A stretch of DNA of 64,000 bases from Candidatus Aenigmatarchaeota archaeon (lineage in GTDB: Archaea > Aenigmatarchaeota > Aenigmatarchaeia > GW2011-AR5): assembly GCA_016193585.1 (NCBI GenBank), contig JACPRW010000004.1, positions 1 to 64,000 on the forward strand, given 5' to 3'. Made by a program: the position numbers and the translations under genes. Under the pieces are notes generated by a model that ran no database searches, had not been told where the DNA came from, and worked only from the letters and a program-made list of their open reading frames with translations. Shown in pieces: positions 18,761-28,987 of this stretch (within the stretch, counting starts at the first letter, position 1; each line of letters begins with the position of its first letter).

Positions 18761-18868
18761 CCCGCTACTATTTGTCCCACGACGATTTGTCCCACTTTGT
18801 CACCGTGCCGGCGTTGGTCGTGGGAAAGCCTTATATGATTAGTTTCATAATAATAAAGCAGTGATGAC

Positions 18869-19090
18869 ATGTCCGAAATTGTTGTTAAAGTTCCTAGCGA
18901 ATTAAGGGAATTCGAATCGATATCCCCGATAAACTGGCAGATTATAGTAGGCAAACGCCTGAAAGAGGAATTTGGCGAAATGGTGCGCCTTAAGAAAATA
19001 GTCGCAAAAAGCAGGCTGACAGAAAAGGATGTTGAGGAACTTTCTGAAGAAGTCGGCGTCGCGCTTGCAAAAAGATTTCTTAAGAAGTGA
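18869..19090 (+). CDS. VapB-type antitoxin
   Basis: 73 aa directly upstream of PIN gene; related in pattern to 5917-6144. Confidence 0.75.
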   Translation: MSEIVVKVPSELREFESISPINWQIIVGKRLKEEFGEMVRLKKIVAKSRLTEKDVEELSEEVGVALAKRFLKK

Positions 19091-19525
19091 TTGTTGGTGC
19101 TTGTAGTAGCCGACACAAATACAGTGTTCTCCTCTTTGTATGTCCGAGGCAAGCCGTTTGAAGTGTTTATGCTTAACAAGATGGTTGGCTTGTTCGAATT
19201 CGTCGCGCCGGAATTTTTGTTTTTTGAAATTGGTAAAAGAATGGACAAGCTGCTGGCAAAAAGCAGGCTGTCAAAAGAGGGGATATCAGATATTTTTTCG
19301 TTCCTCAAAAGGGAGATTGATTTCGTATCTTCTGATAAATTTGAAGATAAGGCGGAAGAAGCTGCAAAAAGAGCGCCACATATGAAAGACGTGGCATTTG
19401 TGGCTCTGGCGCTTAAGCTTGATTGCAAGATTCTCACCGGAGATAAAGGTATAAAGAAATCTTTGCCCGACAGGGTAATTACCCCTTCTGAAGCTATTGA
19501 CATGCTGTTAACCAAGACAGCATAG
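19091..19525 (+). CDS. VapC/PIN toxin
   Basis: VVADTNTVFSSLYVRGKPFEVF...MKDVAFVALALKLDCKILTGDKGIKKSLP. Confidence 0.85.
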   Translation: MLVLVVADTNTVFSSLYVRGKPFEVFMLNKMVGLFEFVAPEFLFFEIGKRMDKLLAKSRLSKEGISDIFSFLKREIDFVSSDKFEDKAEEAAKRAPHMKDVAFVALALKLDCKILTGDKGIKKSLPDRVITPSEAIDMLLTKTA

Positions 19526-19609
19526 TTCACACTAATGCCGTTTTTGACTCCTGCCAAAAGGCATAGTAGCGGCACAGATTCCATCTCACGGCTTCCATAG
19601 CCAGAAATC

Positions 19610-19815
19610 TCACGACGTTCATCGTTTTTCGGGTTTTCCCGGAAACCCGTGGGCTGCAAAGAACCGCAGGTTCTCTGAGCTCTCAGGGAGCTTCGCTCGC
19701 TGCAGTCATGATGGTGCAGTAGGCGAATGCCGGATTCGCCTGATGCCGCGAAATGCTCGGCTTTCCCGGATGTTGTGCCGAAATCACTGAAATTTTCGAA
19801 ACCTTTCGCTTTCAT
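19610..19815. repeat. hairpin-rich repeat copy 1 downstream of fibre coiled-coil end
   Basis: Near-identical to 26505-26710; hairpins CGGGTTT..AAACCCG, AGAACC-GCA-GGTTCT, GGCGAAT..ATTCGCC. Confidence 0.8.
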
Positions 19816-19932
19816 CGTTTCCCACCATGCTCCAATGCCGCCGCTCCCGCCTTCAGTTCCTCGTTCTCCTCATTTTGTTCCCGGGCTCGCCGTCCCGATG
19901 CCGAGTTTGACCGATATTGCACGATTCTTTGT

Positions 19933-20436
19933 TTATTCTTCAATTATTCTTTTGGTTTCCCCTAGAATTCTTTTTGTAGCATCAAGCAGTTCATCATAGG
20001 TCTTATCTTCTATTGAAAGCTTTGTTCCATACTGATATTGCTCTCTTATTTCAGTTATAGTTTCCTTTTCATGGCTGTCATTTTTTATTATGCTGTCCAG
20101 CAGGGAGGTGTCGAATGATATAGTTTCATCTTCTGCCATGCCTTCTATAAGCGCAAATGTACATTCCTGATTTCTGGATTCGTAACCGAATTTTGCGAGT
20201 ATAGCTAGAAGGGAGTGATAAATAGAATAAAACGCTGCAGACCCACACCAATCCGAGAACTCCTTGTCTTTCAGGCTCATCATGAATCTCAGATTATGCT
20301 CAGCCTTTACTATGTGCTGCCTTGCTTTCCTGATATCACTGGAGGTTCTGACCAGCCCCTTATGCTTTCCTTTTTCTCTCAGTTCCTTTTTGCCTTTCTT
20401 GAGGCACCATTTAACCTTATTTTTTGCATGACTCAT
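19933..20436 (-). CDS. HEPN-domain toxin
   Basis: KARQHIVKAEHNLRFMMSLK..AAFYSIYHSLLAILAKFGYESRNQECTFALIE. Confidence 0.75.
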   Translation of the reverse strand: MSHAKNKVKWCLKKGKKELREKGKHKGLVRTSSDIRKARQHIVKAEHNLRFMMSLKDKEFSDWCGSAAFYSIYHSLLAILAKFGYESRNQECTFALIEGMAEDETISFDTSLLDSIIKNDSHEKETITEIREQYQYGTKLSIEDKTYDELLDATKRILGETKRIIEE

Positions 20437-21023
20437 ATTATAATTGCCTCAATTAACCTTTCCTCGCCAAAAGCAACAATTCCTTTCAGGGCATTCAGAA
20501 CTACTTTATCCCCCTTTGCTATGTTGTTTTGTAGGTCATCCGCAATCTGATAAACCACATGCATGCGCTTCTCGTTGATTTTGTTCAGTTCTGCCACCTC
20601 TTCCTTCAGCTTTTCAAATCTGCTCTGGTCTGTTATTACAAGGACATCAATATCGTTGGCATCCTTGCCTTTTCTCAGCACTGAACCGAATAGTATTGCC
20701 GTATCTGCGCTTTTCAGCTTTCTTATTTCATTTAACCACCGCTTTGTGTATGGCGGACTGTGGGCAGCTTCATTCTTAAGAACGAACTTGACGTAATCTC
20801 TCGCGTATTCGCTATTGTTAATGCCGTAAAATACCGCTTTCCCTGCAGCCTTTGAAATGAGTATGCCGTCCTTTTCGAGCCTTTTCATTATTTTCAGCGC
20901 TCCCATGGGCGTTATGCCAATTTCCTTTGTTATGCTGTTGGAATTGAACGCCTTTTCAGGAGTTTTGAATATCTTCAGGACAATAAGCATCTCATTTTTT
21001 GTCATGTCGTGCATCAGTGTCAA
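20433..21023 (-). CDS. winged-HTH + MNT nucleotidyltransferase antitoxin
   Basis: SADTAILFGSVLRKGKDANDIDVLVI; N-terminal wHTH. Confidence 0.85.
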   Translation of the reverse strand: MTLMHDMTKNEMLIVLKIFKTPEKAFNSNSITKEIGITPMGALKIMKRLEKDGILISKAAGKAVFYGINNSEYARDYVKFVLKNEAAHSPPYTKRWLNEIRKLKSADTAILFGSVLRKGKDANDIDVLVITDQSRFEKLKEEVAELNKINEKRMHVVYQIADDLQNNIAKGDKVVLNALKGIVAFGEERLIEAIII

Positions 21024-21062
21024 CTCACAGTTTATATATGTAAACTGCTAGTTTATATATTT

Positions 21063-21244
21063 CCATGCCCCACATTCCGCAGCGAAAAAGCCCGGATACT
21101 TCAGATTTCAGCTCTGCCCGAAATGTGCAGAAAGCAAAGCTTTCTGACATCTAAGAAATGCTTTGAGCATTTCTGGATGTTGAAAACCAAAGGTTTTCAA
21201 ACATGCCAAAGAAACTGTGTTTCTTTGAGCATATTCGGGACATG
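21063..21244. repeat. triloop-hairpin cluster (4-hairpin version) right after fibre stop
   Basis: Same four hairpins as 9167-9347; fibre stop at 21277. Confidence 0.85.
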
Positions 21245-21276
21245 CCAGCCCGCTGTTTTCTTGCGGAATGCTGCCT

Positions 21277-23042
21277 CTATTCGCCTCCATTTGACTGAAT
21301 TTTCAGCTTTTCGACTTCGTGCCTCAATAATCCAACATCCGCTTCCATGTTGCTGTTTTTCTCCTCAAGTTTCTGAACTGCAAGCCGCAATGCCATGTTA
21401 GCGTTATTTAACATTGTTATGTTTTTGTCCTGTTCCTTTGCAATATCCAATAGGTAAACTGTCAATAGCTTGTATTCAACGCTTTCAATCTGCCCGTTGT
21501 AGTAACCGACCAGTTCTGGAATCACAGGCTCAACGTCTTCAGCAATCAAGCCCACGCTGGACTCATTCCTATTCTTCCACTTGAAACTTACAGGCTGAAG
21601 CTGGAACACTTTATCCTTATCAACAGACAAAGGCTCAATATTCTCCTTATATCTTCTGCTGGATGAGCAGGTGGCAAACGTATTCATACCGCTAACAGTT
21701 GTCGTGTCATAACAGAGTGAGTTTCCAGCCGCACCCGCAAGGGTATTAACCGCAGCTTTCCTGTTAGCGGTTATACTAAATGCTGGTTGATATGCACTGC
21801 CCTGACTTGTAACAAATGAAAAAGATATACCTGATTCTAAACCGCTGTCTGTCGTGAAATTCATACCCCCTTGAGGCCCAGCGGTTGATATAGTTGCACC
21901 ACTTCCTACTCCGTAATAATCAAGAACTTGGATAGTTTTATAAACTCTTATTGTGCCATTTACCTCTAGCTTAATAGTGGAAGCTGGACTCGTCGTCCCG
22001 ATGCCGACGTTGCCACCGAAATATGCTGCCACATTTTTAGTGGACCCAGTAGTAGGACCTTCAACATAAAGCCCGTAGACGTTGGTAATTGTTGTGCTCG
22101 CGCCTTTTGATCCTGCACTTATATAAAGGCCATACTGATTTGTTAATGTCCTGGCTGATCCATCATCAATAGAATAAGGTTCTATGACCTGACCAAAATG
22201 GCTGGTTCCATCTCCGGTCATTTTCATTGTTGGACGTAAATCTAAACCATATTGAGCTGCGGATGCGGCGCTTATGTCGGCTGTAGTTGTTGATGCTTGA
22301 CCGAATTGCAGAAACCGTGCATTTGTTGGAGTTACTGCTCCACCAAGGACGTGAACTACAGCCCCCGGGCTCGTCGTCCCGATGCCGACGTTGCCTGCTG
22401 CGCTATTGACGTAGAGCGTGCTGCCGCCAACGCTCAGGTTGTGCTGGACGGTGAGGTTGCGCTGGACCGTGAGGTTCTCGGTGATGGTCATGTTGCCGCG
22501 CACATCTAATCGCTCTCCAGGACTCGCCGTCCCGATGCCGAGGTTGCCGGTGGTATCAATCGTCACGTAATCACTGGTCGCGTCTCCGTTCGAGATAAAA
22601 AAACATCCGGCGCACCCTGATTCTGTCCGTTGCCAGAGGGTATAGCCCAAGGTCTGCGAGGTCGCGTCCGAATCAAGTCGAATGCCTGCGCTGCCAGCAG
22701 CAGCCACATGCAATCCTTTGATTCCTACACCTGAGAACGGACTCGCCGTCCCGATGCCGATGTTGCCGGAGCTTGCGTTGACGAAGAATCTGCTTGAGTC
22801 TGTTGCGTTGGTAACCTCGAACCCGCCCCGATTGCTGGATGAATTGACGGTTAACGTATTTGCTGGAACTGTCGTCCCGATGCCAACGTTGCCGGTGGAT
22901 TTCACGAAAGTCATCACAGTTACATCCGGATCAGGCTGAAAATCAACGATTTTGAATTTGTCGCTGTCCAGTCCATCTACCTGAATGCCCCATGTCTGTG
23001 CATCATTAACAAGGGATATATTCATGCGTAGACCGGTCAACT
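21277..23042 (-). CDS. C-terminal half of a tail-fibre-like protein with S74 endosialidase-chaperone domain
   Basis: Starts RMNISLVNDAQTWG; repeated GNVGIGTT.P; SSRRYKENIEPLSVDKDKVFQLQPVSFKWKNRNESSVGLIAEDVEPVIPEL; coiled coil. Confidence 0.85.
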
Positions 23043-24649
23043 TGTAATCTTGTGTCGGTATCAAGCGTCGCCGTCCCGATGCCGACGTTGCCGCCACTGA
23101 CTGCCAGATAGACAGAATCATTAACCTCCAAAGCCCCGCCTGTGCCATTCACTTGCAAACGCCGGTAAGGGCTCGTCGTCCCGATGCCGACGTTGCCTGT
23201 CCAATCCATAGTCATGACTCGTGTATAAGTGACTCCAGGGTCGGCCTGATTCGTGTCCACTTCAAAGCCCAGCTCATCATTCGCATCATTAGCGTCGCCA
23301 GTCCTAATAACTAATGACCTAAACCCTGGTCCTGTAATGTAATTCGTCAAGTCAGTAACATCGCTAAGTGTAATATCATCTATACCTGTTACATTTCCAT
23401 TCAGTTCTACATTTCCGACAACATCTAGAATTGCTGAAGGCACCGTCGTCCCGATGCCGACGTTCCCCGAGCTGCCGTTGATGAACAATAGCTGCGTCCC
23501 GGTCGTGTTCTCGATGCGGAGGGCGCCGAGCGCGTTCGAGCTGTTGATGTGCACGGTGCCGAGCGGGCTGGTCATGTTGAGGCCGATGCCGACCTTCTGG
23601 TTCTCGCCGATGGCAAGGTAGACGCTCTCGTTCGTCTCGAGCGAGACGCCGGCTGAGCCGTTTATTTGGAGCTTGCGGCGCGGCGCGACGGTGCCGATGC
23701 CGACGTTGCCGGAAGTATCAATTGTCACTCTGTCCACCGCATTAGTTTGTATTCGTAATGGATGATTTGATTGCGTTCCCAAATAACCTATGGATGTATC
23801 GCTGAACATCCGAGTATCGGCATTACCGACGCTTCGCCTAATCCTAATTCCCGTTGCTCCGCTATCGAGAACATCAAGAATAGTCCCCGGCGGCACCGCC
23901 GTCCCGATGCCGACGCTGTCGTTGAAGTACGCGCCGCCGAAGTGGGTGACGAAGGCGTTCACCGTGTTCGCCGAGTTGCGCCACTCGGTGAGGTTGACGG
24001 TCTGGCCGGGAAAGCCGCGGACGATGAGCGGCCTCGCGCCGGTGCCGCTCGCATTGATGGTGATGTCCGTGCCGTTGCCGCCGATGAGCAGGGTGTTCGC
24101 ATTCTCGGCGAGCGCCTGCTCGGTCTGGAGCTTCAAAACGCCCGCGCCCGTGGTGAGGAGCGGTATGAAGTCCGTGTTGTTCCACCCGTAGAGCAGCGAC
24201 ACGTTGTTCGGCGTGATGTTCATGCCGTTCGACCAGACGGTGCCGGAGATGTTCGCGTGGCCGACAATCTGGAGCGCCTGGTTGGGCGACCCCGAGATGC
24301 CGATGCCGAGACGGTCGGTCGTGATGTTGCCGGCGTCGATGGACGACGTGCCCAGGTACGACGCGCCGGTCACGTTGAGGGTGCCGTTGACGTGGAGCGT
24401 GTGCTGGGGCGTCGAGGTGCCGATGCCGACGCGGTTGTTGAGCGAATCGACGAAGAGCGTGCCCGTGTCAACGGTGAAGTTGCCGGAGATGTTCGCGCTG
24501 CCGGCGCTGATGTTGAAGAGGTTGATGTCGACCTTCGGCCTGCCGTCGCTCGTCGCGAGCCACGGGATCCACTGCGTCCCGTCCCACACGTAGTTGAGCG
24601 ACACGTTCGTGTCGGCGTGCACGGGCAGGGCGAGGAGCACTGCCATCAT
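23006..24649 (-). CDS. N-terminal half of tail-fibre-like protein
   Basis: Signal MMAVLLALPVHADTNVSLNYVWDGTQWIPW; GNVGIGT repeats; overlaps next ORF out of frame. Confidence 0.85.
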   Translation of the reverse strand: MMAVLLALPVHADTNVSLNYVWDGTQWIPWLATSDGRPKVDINLFNISAGSANISGNFTVDTGTLFVDSLNNRVGIGTSTPQHTLHVNGTLNVTGASYLGTSSIDAGNITTDRLGIGISGSPNQALQIVGHANISGTVWSNGMNITPNNVSLLYGWNNTDFIPLLTTGAGVLKLQTEQALAENANTLLIGGNGTDITINASGTGARPLIVRGFPGQTVNLTEWRNSANTVNAFVTHFGGAYFNDSVGIGTAVPPGTILDVLDSGATGIRIRRSVGNADTRMFSDTSIGYLGTQSNHPLRIQTNAVDRVTIDTSGNVGIGTVAPRRKLQINGSAGVSLETNESVYLAIGENQKVGIGLNMTSPLGTVHINSSNALGALRIENTTGTQLLFINGSSGNVGIGTTVPSAILDVVGNVELNGNVTGIDDITLSDVTDLTNYITGPGFRSLVIRTGDANDANDELGFEVDTNQADPGVTYTRVMTMDWTGNVGIGTTSPYRRLQVNGTGGALEVNDSVYLAVSGGNVGIGTATLDTDTRLQVDRSTHEYIPC

Positions 24650-24861
24650 GCCAAGGAATAGTATCTTCGCGTTCGTTCATATCACCGTATGCCTGTTTCG
24701 CCAGCCGCAACGCCAGCCCGCCGGGCTCTGTAAGCCCTCTGCCTGCGCAATTGTTCATTGACAGGAGTGCGGCAAAGAGTGAGGCGGGCAGCAACTTTAA
24801 GTGAAGTGTTGCTTGTCGCGGATAGTGACAAAGTTAAATAATCACATGAAGAGGTATTACT

Positions 24862-25065
24862 ATGCAATTCACCGTTTTGATCGAGCAGGACGAAGATGGA
24901 ATTTACATAGCTAAAGTCCCAGATATTCAGGGGTGTTACACGCAGGGCAAGACCATCCCGGAAGTTCTGGAGAGGGTCAGGGAAGCCATACAAGTCTGTC
25001 TTGAGGCGGAAGAAGTCGAGTCGCTCAAGTTTATCGGTATCCAGCAAATAGAAGTGAATAAATGA
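24862..25065 (+). CDS. HicB-type antitoxin
   Basis: MQFTVLIEQDEDGIYIAKVPDIQGCYTQGKTIPEVLERVREAIQVCLE. Confidence 0.9.
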   Translation: MQFTVLIEQDEDGIYIAKVPDIQGCYTQGKTIPEVLERVREAIQVCLEAEEVESLKFIGIQQIEVNK

Positions 25066-25292
25066 AGCTGGTTCTTGTTTCCGGAAAAAAGATGTGTAAG
25101 ATTCTTGAAAGTCTTGGATTCCAGAAAATTCATCAAGTAGGCAGCCATATCCGTTATGTGCATCCTGACGGCAGGAAGACTGTCGTTCCTGCCCACGGAA
25201 ATGAATCGAGCAACATTCCTCTTCCAAGCGAGATTCTACAGCAGACAAAAATTTCCCGTGTGGAATACGAGAGGCTAAGATTGAATATATAA
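25062..25292 (+). CDS. HicA-type toxin
   Basis: VSGKKMCKILESLGFQKIHQVGSHIRYVHPDGRKTVVPAHG. Confidence 0.9.
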   Translation: MKLVLVSGKKMCKILESLGFQKIHQVGSHIRYVHPDGRKTVVPAHGNESSNIPLPSEILQQTKISRVEYERLRLNI

Positions 25293-25294
25293 TT

Positions 25295-25573
25295 TTGCAC
25301 AAGCAGGATATCGTGGAAGCATTTTCTCTTTCAGAAGGGCAGTTCTCATTCACATTGAAGCTGCTGAACGCCACGGTGCAATTCGTCGGGACAGAAGAAT
25401 ACAAGAGGTTTCTTTCAAGAGCAATAAGAGCCTCGCCTGACCCCGATGACATAGACTTCTTTGCGCTGGCCATAAAGCTCGGTTGCCCGCTCTGGCCGGA
25501 AGAGAAAAGACTAAAAAGGCAGCCAAAAGTAAAGGTGCTGTCAGCAGAGGAAGTAGTGGCGCTGTCCGGCTGA
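25295..25573 (+). pseudogene. VapC/PIN toxin C-terminal fragment
   Basis: ASPDPDDIDFFALAIKLGCPLWPEEKRLKRQ..VKVLSAEEVVAL; no N-terminus. Confidence 0.65.
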
Positions 25574-25719
25574 TTGCCCGGCAAACAGGTGCCGGATCTA
25601 ATCCAAACTCCAATTAAAATATGTAGTGGCAACGTACGAGCTATCCCACGAATTTCATAGCCTGCGCAAAGGCAGCCGCGATATGATTTAAATATCCGCA
25701 TGCAAGAGTAGATAGAGTT

Positions 25720-25986
25720 GTGATGCCTATGGAAAAGGATTTCATGAAGAGGATTGTAGTGGACCCAAAGATCATGGTAGGCAAGCCTATAATCAAGGGA
25801 ACCCGGATCACCGTGGAAGCCATCGTCCGCAGGGCCGCTCAAGGCATGACGTTTGATGAAATACTCGAAGATTATCCTTACATCACCAAGGAAGACATCA
25901 AGGCCGCTCTCTTCTATGCCGAAAGGCTCGTCGCTGGCGAAGAGATATTCCCGGTAATTGTCGATAAGCATGCGGTTTCTCGTTGA
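25720..25986 (+). CDS. DUF433 antitoxin
   Basis: IVVDPKIMVGKPIIKGTRITVEAIVRRAAQGMTFDEILEDYPYITKEDIKAALFYA. Confidence 0.9.
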   Translation: MMPMEKDFMKRIVVDPKIMVGKPIIKGTRITVEAIVRRAAQGMTFDEILEDYPYITKEDIKAALFYAERLVAGEEIFPVIVDKHAVSR

Positions 25987-26311
25987 TGAAGATTTGGGCA
26001 AAAGACTTTCAAATGTCCTGAACAGGCATGGGTATGAAGCTTTGTTTGTAGGCGACCTGATGCGCAGCTCTCCTGATGACAAGATTCTTGAATTCGCCGA
26101 GAAGGAAAATCTCATACTAGTGACGGGTGATAAAGATTTTGGCGAGCTTATTTTTAGGATGAAGAAATTGTCAAAAGGCGTTATTCTGTTCAGGGCATTA
26201 ACAACAGATCCGGAAAAGTTATTTGAACTGGCAAAAAGCGTGCTGGACAAATCCATCGGCAAGTTCATAGTGGTTGAAGAGGACCGCATCAGGGTAAGAA
26301 AACTGGCATGA
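25958..26311 (+). CDS. DUF5615 PIN-like toxin
   Basis: MRFLVDEDLGKRLSNVLNRHGYEALFVGDLMRSSPDDKILEFAEKENLILVTGDKDFGELIF. Confidence 0.9.
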   Translation: MSISMRFLVDEDLGKRLSNVLNRHGYEALFVGDLMRSSPDDKILEFAEKENLILVTGDKDFGELIFRMKKLSKGVILFRALTTDPEKLFELAKSVLDKSIGKFIVVEEDRIRVRKLA

Positions 26312-26504
26312 CGCCCGACAGCATCTTCATAGCCTGCGCCAATGCAGCAAACGTTCTCGTCACCGACGGCAAAAAGACCGCGCCATGAGTCAAGGCAGGC
26401 GTGAGTCCCAAACTGCTCCGTGACATGACGTAATTGTCCCGCGCGCGCCACTGCCATTCGCTGGCATATCATTTTTCCCATCTCACGAGTTTCTTTAGTG
26501 AAAA

Positions 26505-26710
26505 CACGACGTTCATCGTTTTTCAGGTTTGCCCGGAAACCCGTGGGCTGCAAAGAACCGCAGGTTCTTTGGGCTCTCAGGGAGCTTCGCTCGCTGCAGT
26601 CATGATGGTGCAGTAGGCGAATGCCGGATTCGCCTGATGCCGCGAAATGCCCGGCTTTCCCGGATGTTGTGCCGTAATCACTGAAATTTTCGAAACCTTT
26701 CGTTTTCATC
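26505..26710. repeat. hairpin-rich repeat copy 2
   Basis: Near-identical to 19610-19815, immediately 3' of a fibre coiled-coil fragment (26690-26840). Confidence 0.8.
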
Positions 26711-26845
26711 GTTTCCCACCATGCTCCAATGCCGCCGCTCCCGCCCTCAGTTCCTTGTTCTCCTCATCCAGCTCCTGCGCCGCCGTGGCGGGCGTCCACG
26801 GCGACAGCTCCGACGCCTGGTAGTAGCCGTCGTCGACAGGTCACT
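26690..26845 (-). pseudogene. orphan fibre coiled-coil fragment
   Basis: YQASELSPWTPATAAQELDEENKELRAGAAALEHGGKR*. Confidence 0.6.
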
Positions 26846-26877
26846 GCTGTCGAGCCTTCAACCGCCATAGCGGATGT

Positions 26878-27222
26878 CACTTTTTTGCCTCCTCGGTGAG
26901 CATGCCTGATAGCTGCTGCTTCAATACGGGTAAATCACTCTTGATAATATCCCATGTTAAATTGAGGTCTACGCCGAAGTATTCGTGAATCAGAACGTCC
27001 CGTAATCCGGCTATCTTCTTCCATTCCACATCAGCGTGCTTCTTCGTGAAGTCCGGAGGCAGTTCTTGACCGCCTCTCCGATTATTTCCAGTCGCCTGAG
27101 CACCGCATCCTGCACCTGGACGGCATGCATGAAATCAGCTTTTGGCATGTTTCGTGTGAATTCTTCGATTCGTTCGATTGACTCAAGGATGTGCCGCAGG
27201 AAAATACGCTCATCTTTCTTCG
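26878..27222 (-). pseudogene. HepT (DUF86 HEPN) toxin with 1-nt frameshift (~27070)
   Basis: DERIFLRHILESIERIEEFTRN..DAVLRRLEIIGEAVKN / shift / LPPDFTKKHADVEWKKIAGLRDVLIHEYFGVDLNLTW (Rx4HxY motif). Confidence 0.75.
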
Positions 27223-27563
27223 TATATTCTCACCTCTTCTTTGAGGATGGTGTCTCTCAGGAGGGGGTGCAGGGAGTGGTACGTGAGCACATCAACTTTC
27301 TTGTTCAGTTTCTTTTCCAGGTCGAGTTTGAGTCCCACCAAATCAAGCAGGCTCTTGTTTCCTTTGAACTCAATGAGGATATCGATATCGCTGCTCTTGG
27401 TGGCTTCGCCCCGCACGACAGAGCCAAACATACCTGCCCGTACCACATCGTTGCGCTTGAGAATGGGTATAATCTCCTGTGTGAGTGCACGTAGGTGCAC
27501 GTCTCGTGCTTGCTTCGTCATTACCATCACCTCTGCAACTGCCATTTTGCCGCCTTTTCTCAC
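27210..27563 (-). CDS. MntA-type nucleotidyltransferase antitoxin
   Basis: AGMFGSVVRGEATKSSDIDILIEF. Confidence 0.9.
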   Translation of the reverse strand: MRKGGKMAVAEVMVMTKQARDVHLRALTQEIIPILKRNDVVRAGMFGSVVRGEATKSSDIDILIEFKGNKSLLDLVGLKLDLEKKLNKKVDVLTYHSLHPLLRDTILKEEVRIYEER

Positions 27564-27856
27564 TTCAGCTCCAGCGCCGAAATTCTTGCCTCAAACTCTG
27601 AATTCTTTGCCTTCAGTGCGTCGTTTTCGGCTTTCATCTCCTGCGCCGCCGTAGCGGGCGTCCACTGCGACAGCTCCGGGACCTGGCAGTAGCCGTCGTC
27701 GCCGAATCTTTCCATGGGTACGTCAATCTTTGTAATCATGTCGGTTATCAGGGTGACCGCCGCGGTGAGCTTCTGCCTCGACATGTCCTTCGAGTCGTAC
27801 ATGTTGCCGTATTGCCCCCTGTCTCTGCTATAGCTGCCGTATGTCATTTGATTCAT
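27560..27856 (-). CDS. fibre coiled-coil fragment fused to a short unrelated N-terminus
   Basis: GDDGYCQVPELSQWTPATAAQEMKAENDALKAKNSEFEARISALELK. Confidence 0.5.
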   Translation of the reverse strand: MNQMTYGSYSRDRGQYGNMYDSKDMSRQKLTAAVTLITDMITKIDVPMERFGDDGYCQVPELSQWTPATAAQEMKAENDALKAKNSEFEARISALELK

Positions 27857-28179
27857 ACCTCAACGCCGTGCTTGACGGCATCTCTTACAATCGTTATTCC
27901 TTTCGACTTTGCCCTGAATTCCTCAGGCGTGTAGCACAGGAAGTCGACGGGCTTGTTTTTTTTCTGGGCGATATGCCATTCCTTTGAGAGTGCAGACATG
28001 AAGACCGCCCGCTTTTTCACATTTTTTGAGACGACAAGCAGGTCTATATCACTCCCTTCCCTGGTCTTGCCAGTAGCTTGCGAGCCGAAAAGTATTATCT
28101 TGTCTATAGCAAATTTACCGGCCGCCTTTTTCTTGAAATCCTTGGCCAGTTTTATTGCTTCAGGGTTTGCTTTGCCCAT
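27853..28179 (-). CDS. MNT nucleotidyltransferase
   Basis: DKIILFGSQATGKTREGSDIDLLVV. Confidence 0.9.
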   Translation of the reverse strand: MGKANPEAIKLAKDFKKKAAGKFAIDKIILFGSQATGKTREGSDIDLLVVSKNVKKRAVFMSALSKEWHIAQKKNKPVDFLCYTPEEFRAKSKGITIVRDAVKHGVEV

Positions 28180-28517
28180 GTTAACACCTTCCTCGAGCTC
28201 TTCAGCAGAGATTTCGCAGTTTTTTCGTCTGTTTTATCTTCCGAATCCGGATAGCGAGTAATAGTATAATAAGGATTTACAGAAGCGCAGCTTTCAACGA
28301 CGCTCTCGGGTGCGCTGACGCTTTTCGCAAGTGTCAATAGGTCATGAATCCTGTCAAACCTGCCGAGTCTTTCTATCTGGACGGCCTTGAGCGATTTTTC
28401 AGCTGCCTGCTGTGCGAAAAACACGGCAGCATTCAGTTTTTTGCCCTTCAGATTGTAGCGTGCTGTTTCAATGTCCTCCTTCGCCTTCTTCAGCCACGCT
28501 TTTGTTTCGTTTTTCAT
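28152..28517 (-). CDS. HEPN-domain protein
   Basis: AWLKKAKEDIETARYNLKGKKLNAAVFFAQQAAEKSLKAVQIERLGRFDRIHDLLTL. Confidence 0.9.
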   Translation of the reverse strand: MKNETKAWLKKAKEDIETARYNLKGKKLNAAVFFAQQAAEKSLKAVQIERLGRFDRIHDLLTLAKSVSAPESVVESCASVNPYYTITRYPDSEDKTDEKTAKSLLKSSRKVLTWAKQTLKQ

Positions 28518-28762
28518 GCTTCGTCCCTTATTTCCCTGACGGTTTCAGACAAGGTTTTGCCGGATTTCTTCGTGGCTCGTGATGTGATCTTTCTTACTTC
28601 TTCCTTGGTGCCAGCCTTGTCGCCATACTTCAGCGCAAGCTGGCGTATCGCGTCCCGCACGACCTCGGACTGCGACTTGTACATGCCGCTCTTCACGAGC
28701 TCTTCGGCTATCCGCTTTATCTCTTCTGTCACGTCTGCGCTCATGATTACCACATTATTCAC
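28514..28762 (-). CDS. ribbon-helix-helix (ParD/CopG-like) protein
   Basis: VTEEIKRIAEELVKSGMYKSQSEVVRDAIRQLA. Confidence 0.8.
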   Translation of the reverse strand: MNNVVIMSADVTEEIKRIAEELVKSGMYKSQSEVVRDAIRQLALKYGDKAGTKEEVRKITSRATKKSGKTLSETVREIRDEA

Positions 28763-28803
28763 CTCATAGTTTCTATTAGCCCGCTAATATTTAAGCCTCT
28801 TTT

Positions 28804-28987
28804 CCATGCCCCGCATTCCGCGATGGAAAAGCCCCGGATTTTTCCGGAATCCAGGGTTCCCGAAATGTGCAGAGAGCAAAGCTTTCTGACATCTAAGAAA
28901 TGCTTTGAGCATTTCTGGATGTTGAAAACCAAAGGTTTTCAAACATGCCAAAGAAACTGTGTTTCTTTGGGCATATCCGGGACATGG
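28804..28987. repeat. triloop-hairpin cluster (4-hairpin version)
   Basis: Same hairpins as 9167-9347 and 21063-21244. Confidence 0.85.

Noticed and set aside
18136-19815. 559-aa minus ORF as a single protein
   Set aside because: Upstream half is antisense to the VapBC pair 18869-19525 and to hairpin DNA; only the 18136-18760 part is meaningful.
15400-24661. Long plus-strand ORFs opposite fibre genes (e.g. 15724-16206, 16443-16841, 23771-24661)
   Set aside because: Antisense shadow ORFs of GC-rich repetitive minus-strand coding DNA; composition Arg/Val/Asp-rich, no recognisable domain.
24682-26709. 675-aa minus ORF as a single protein
   Set aside because: Mostly antisense to HicBA, DUF433 and DUF5615 genes and starts in a hairpin repeat.
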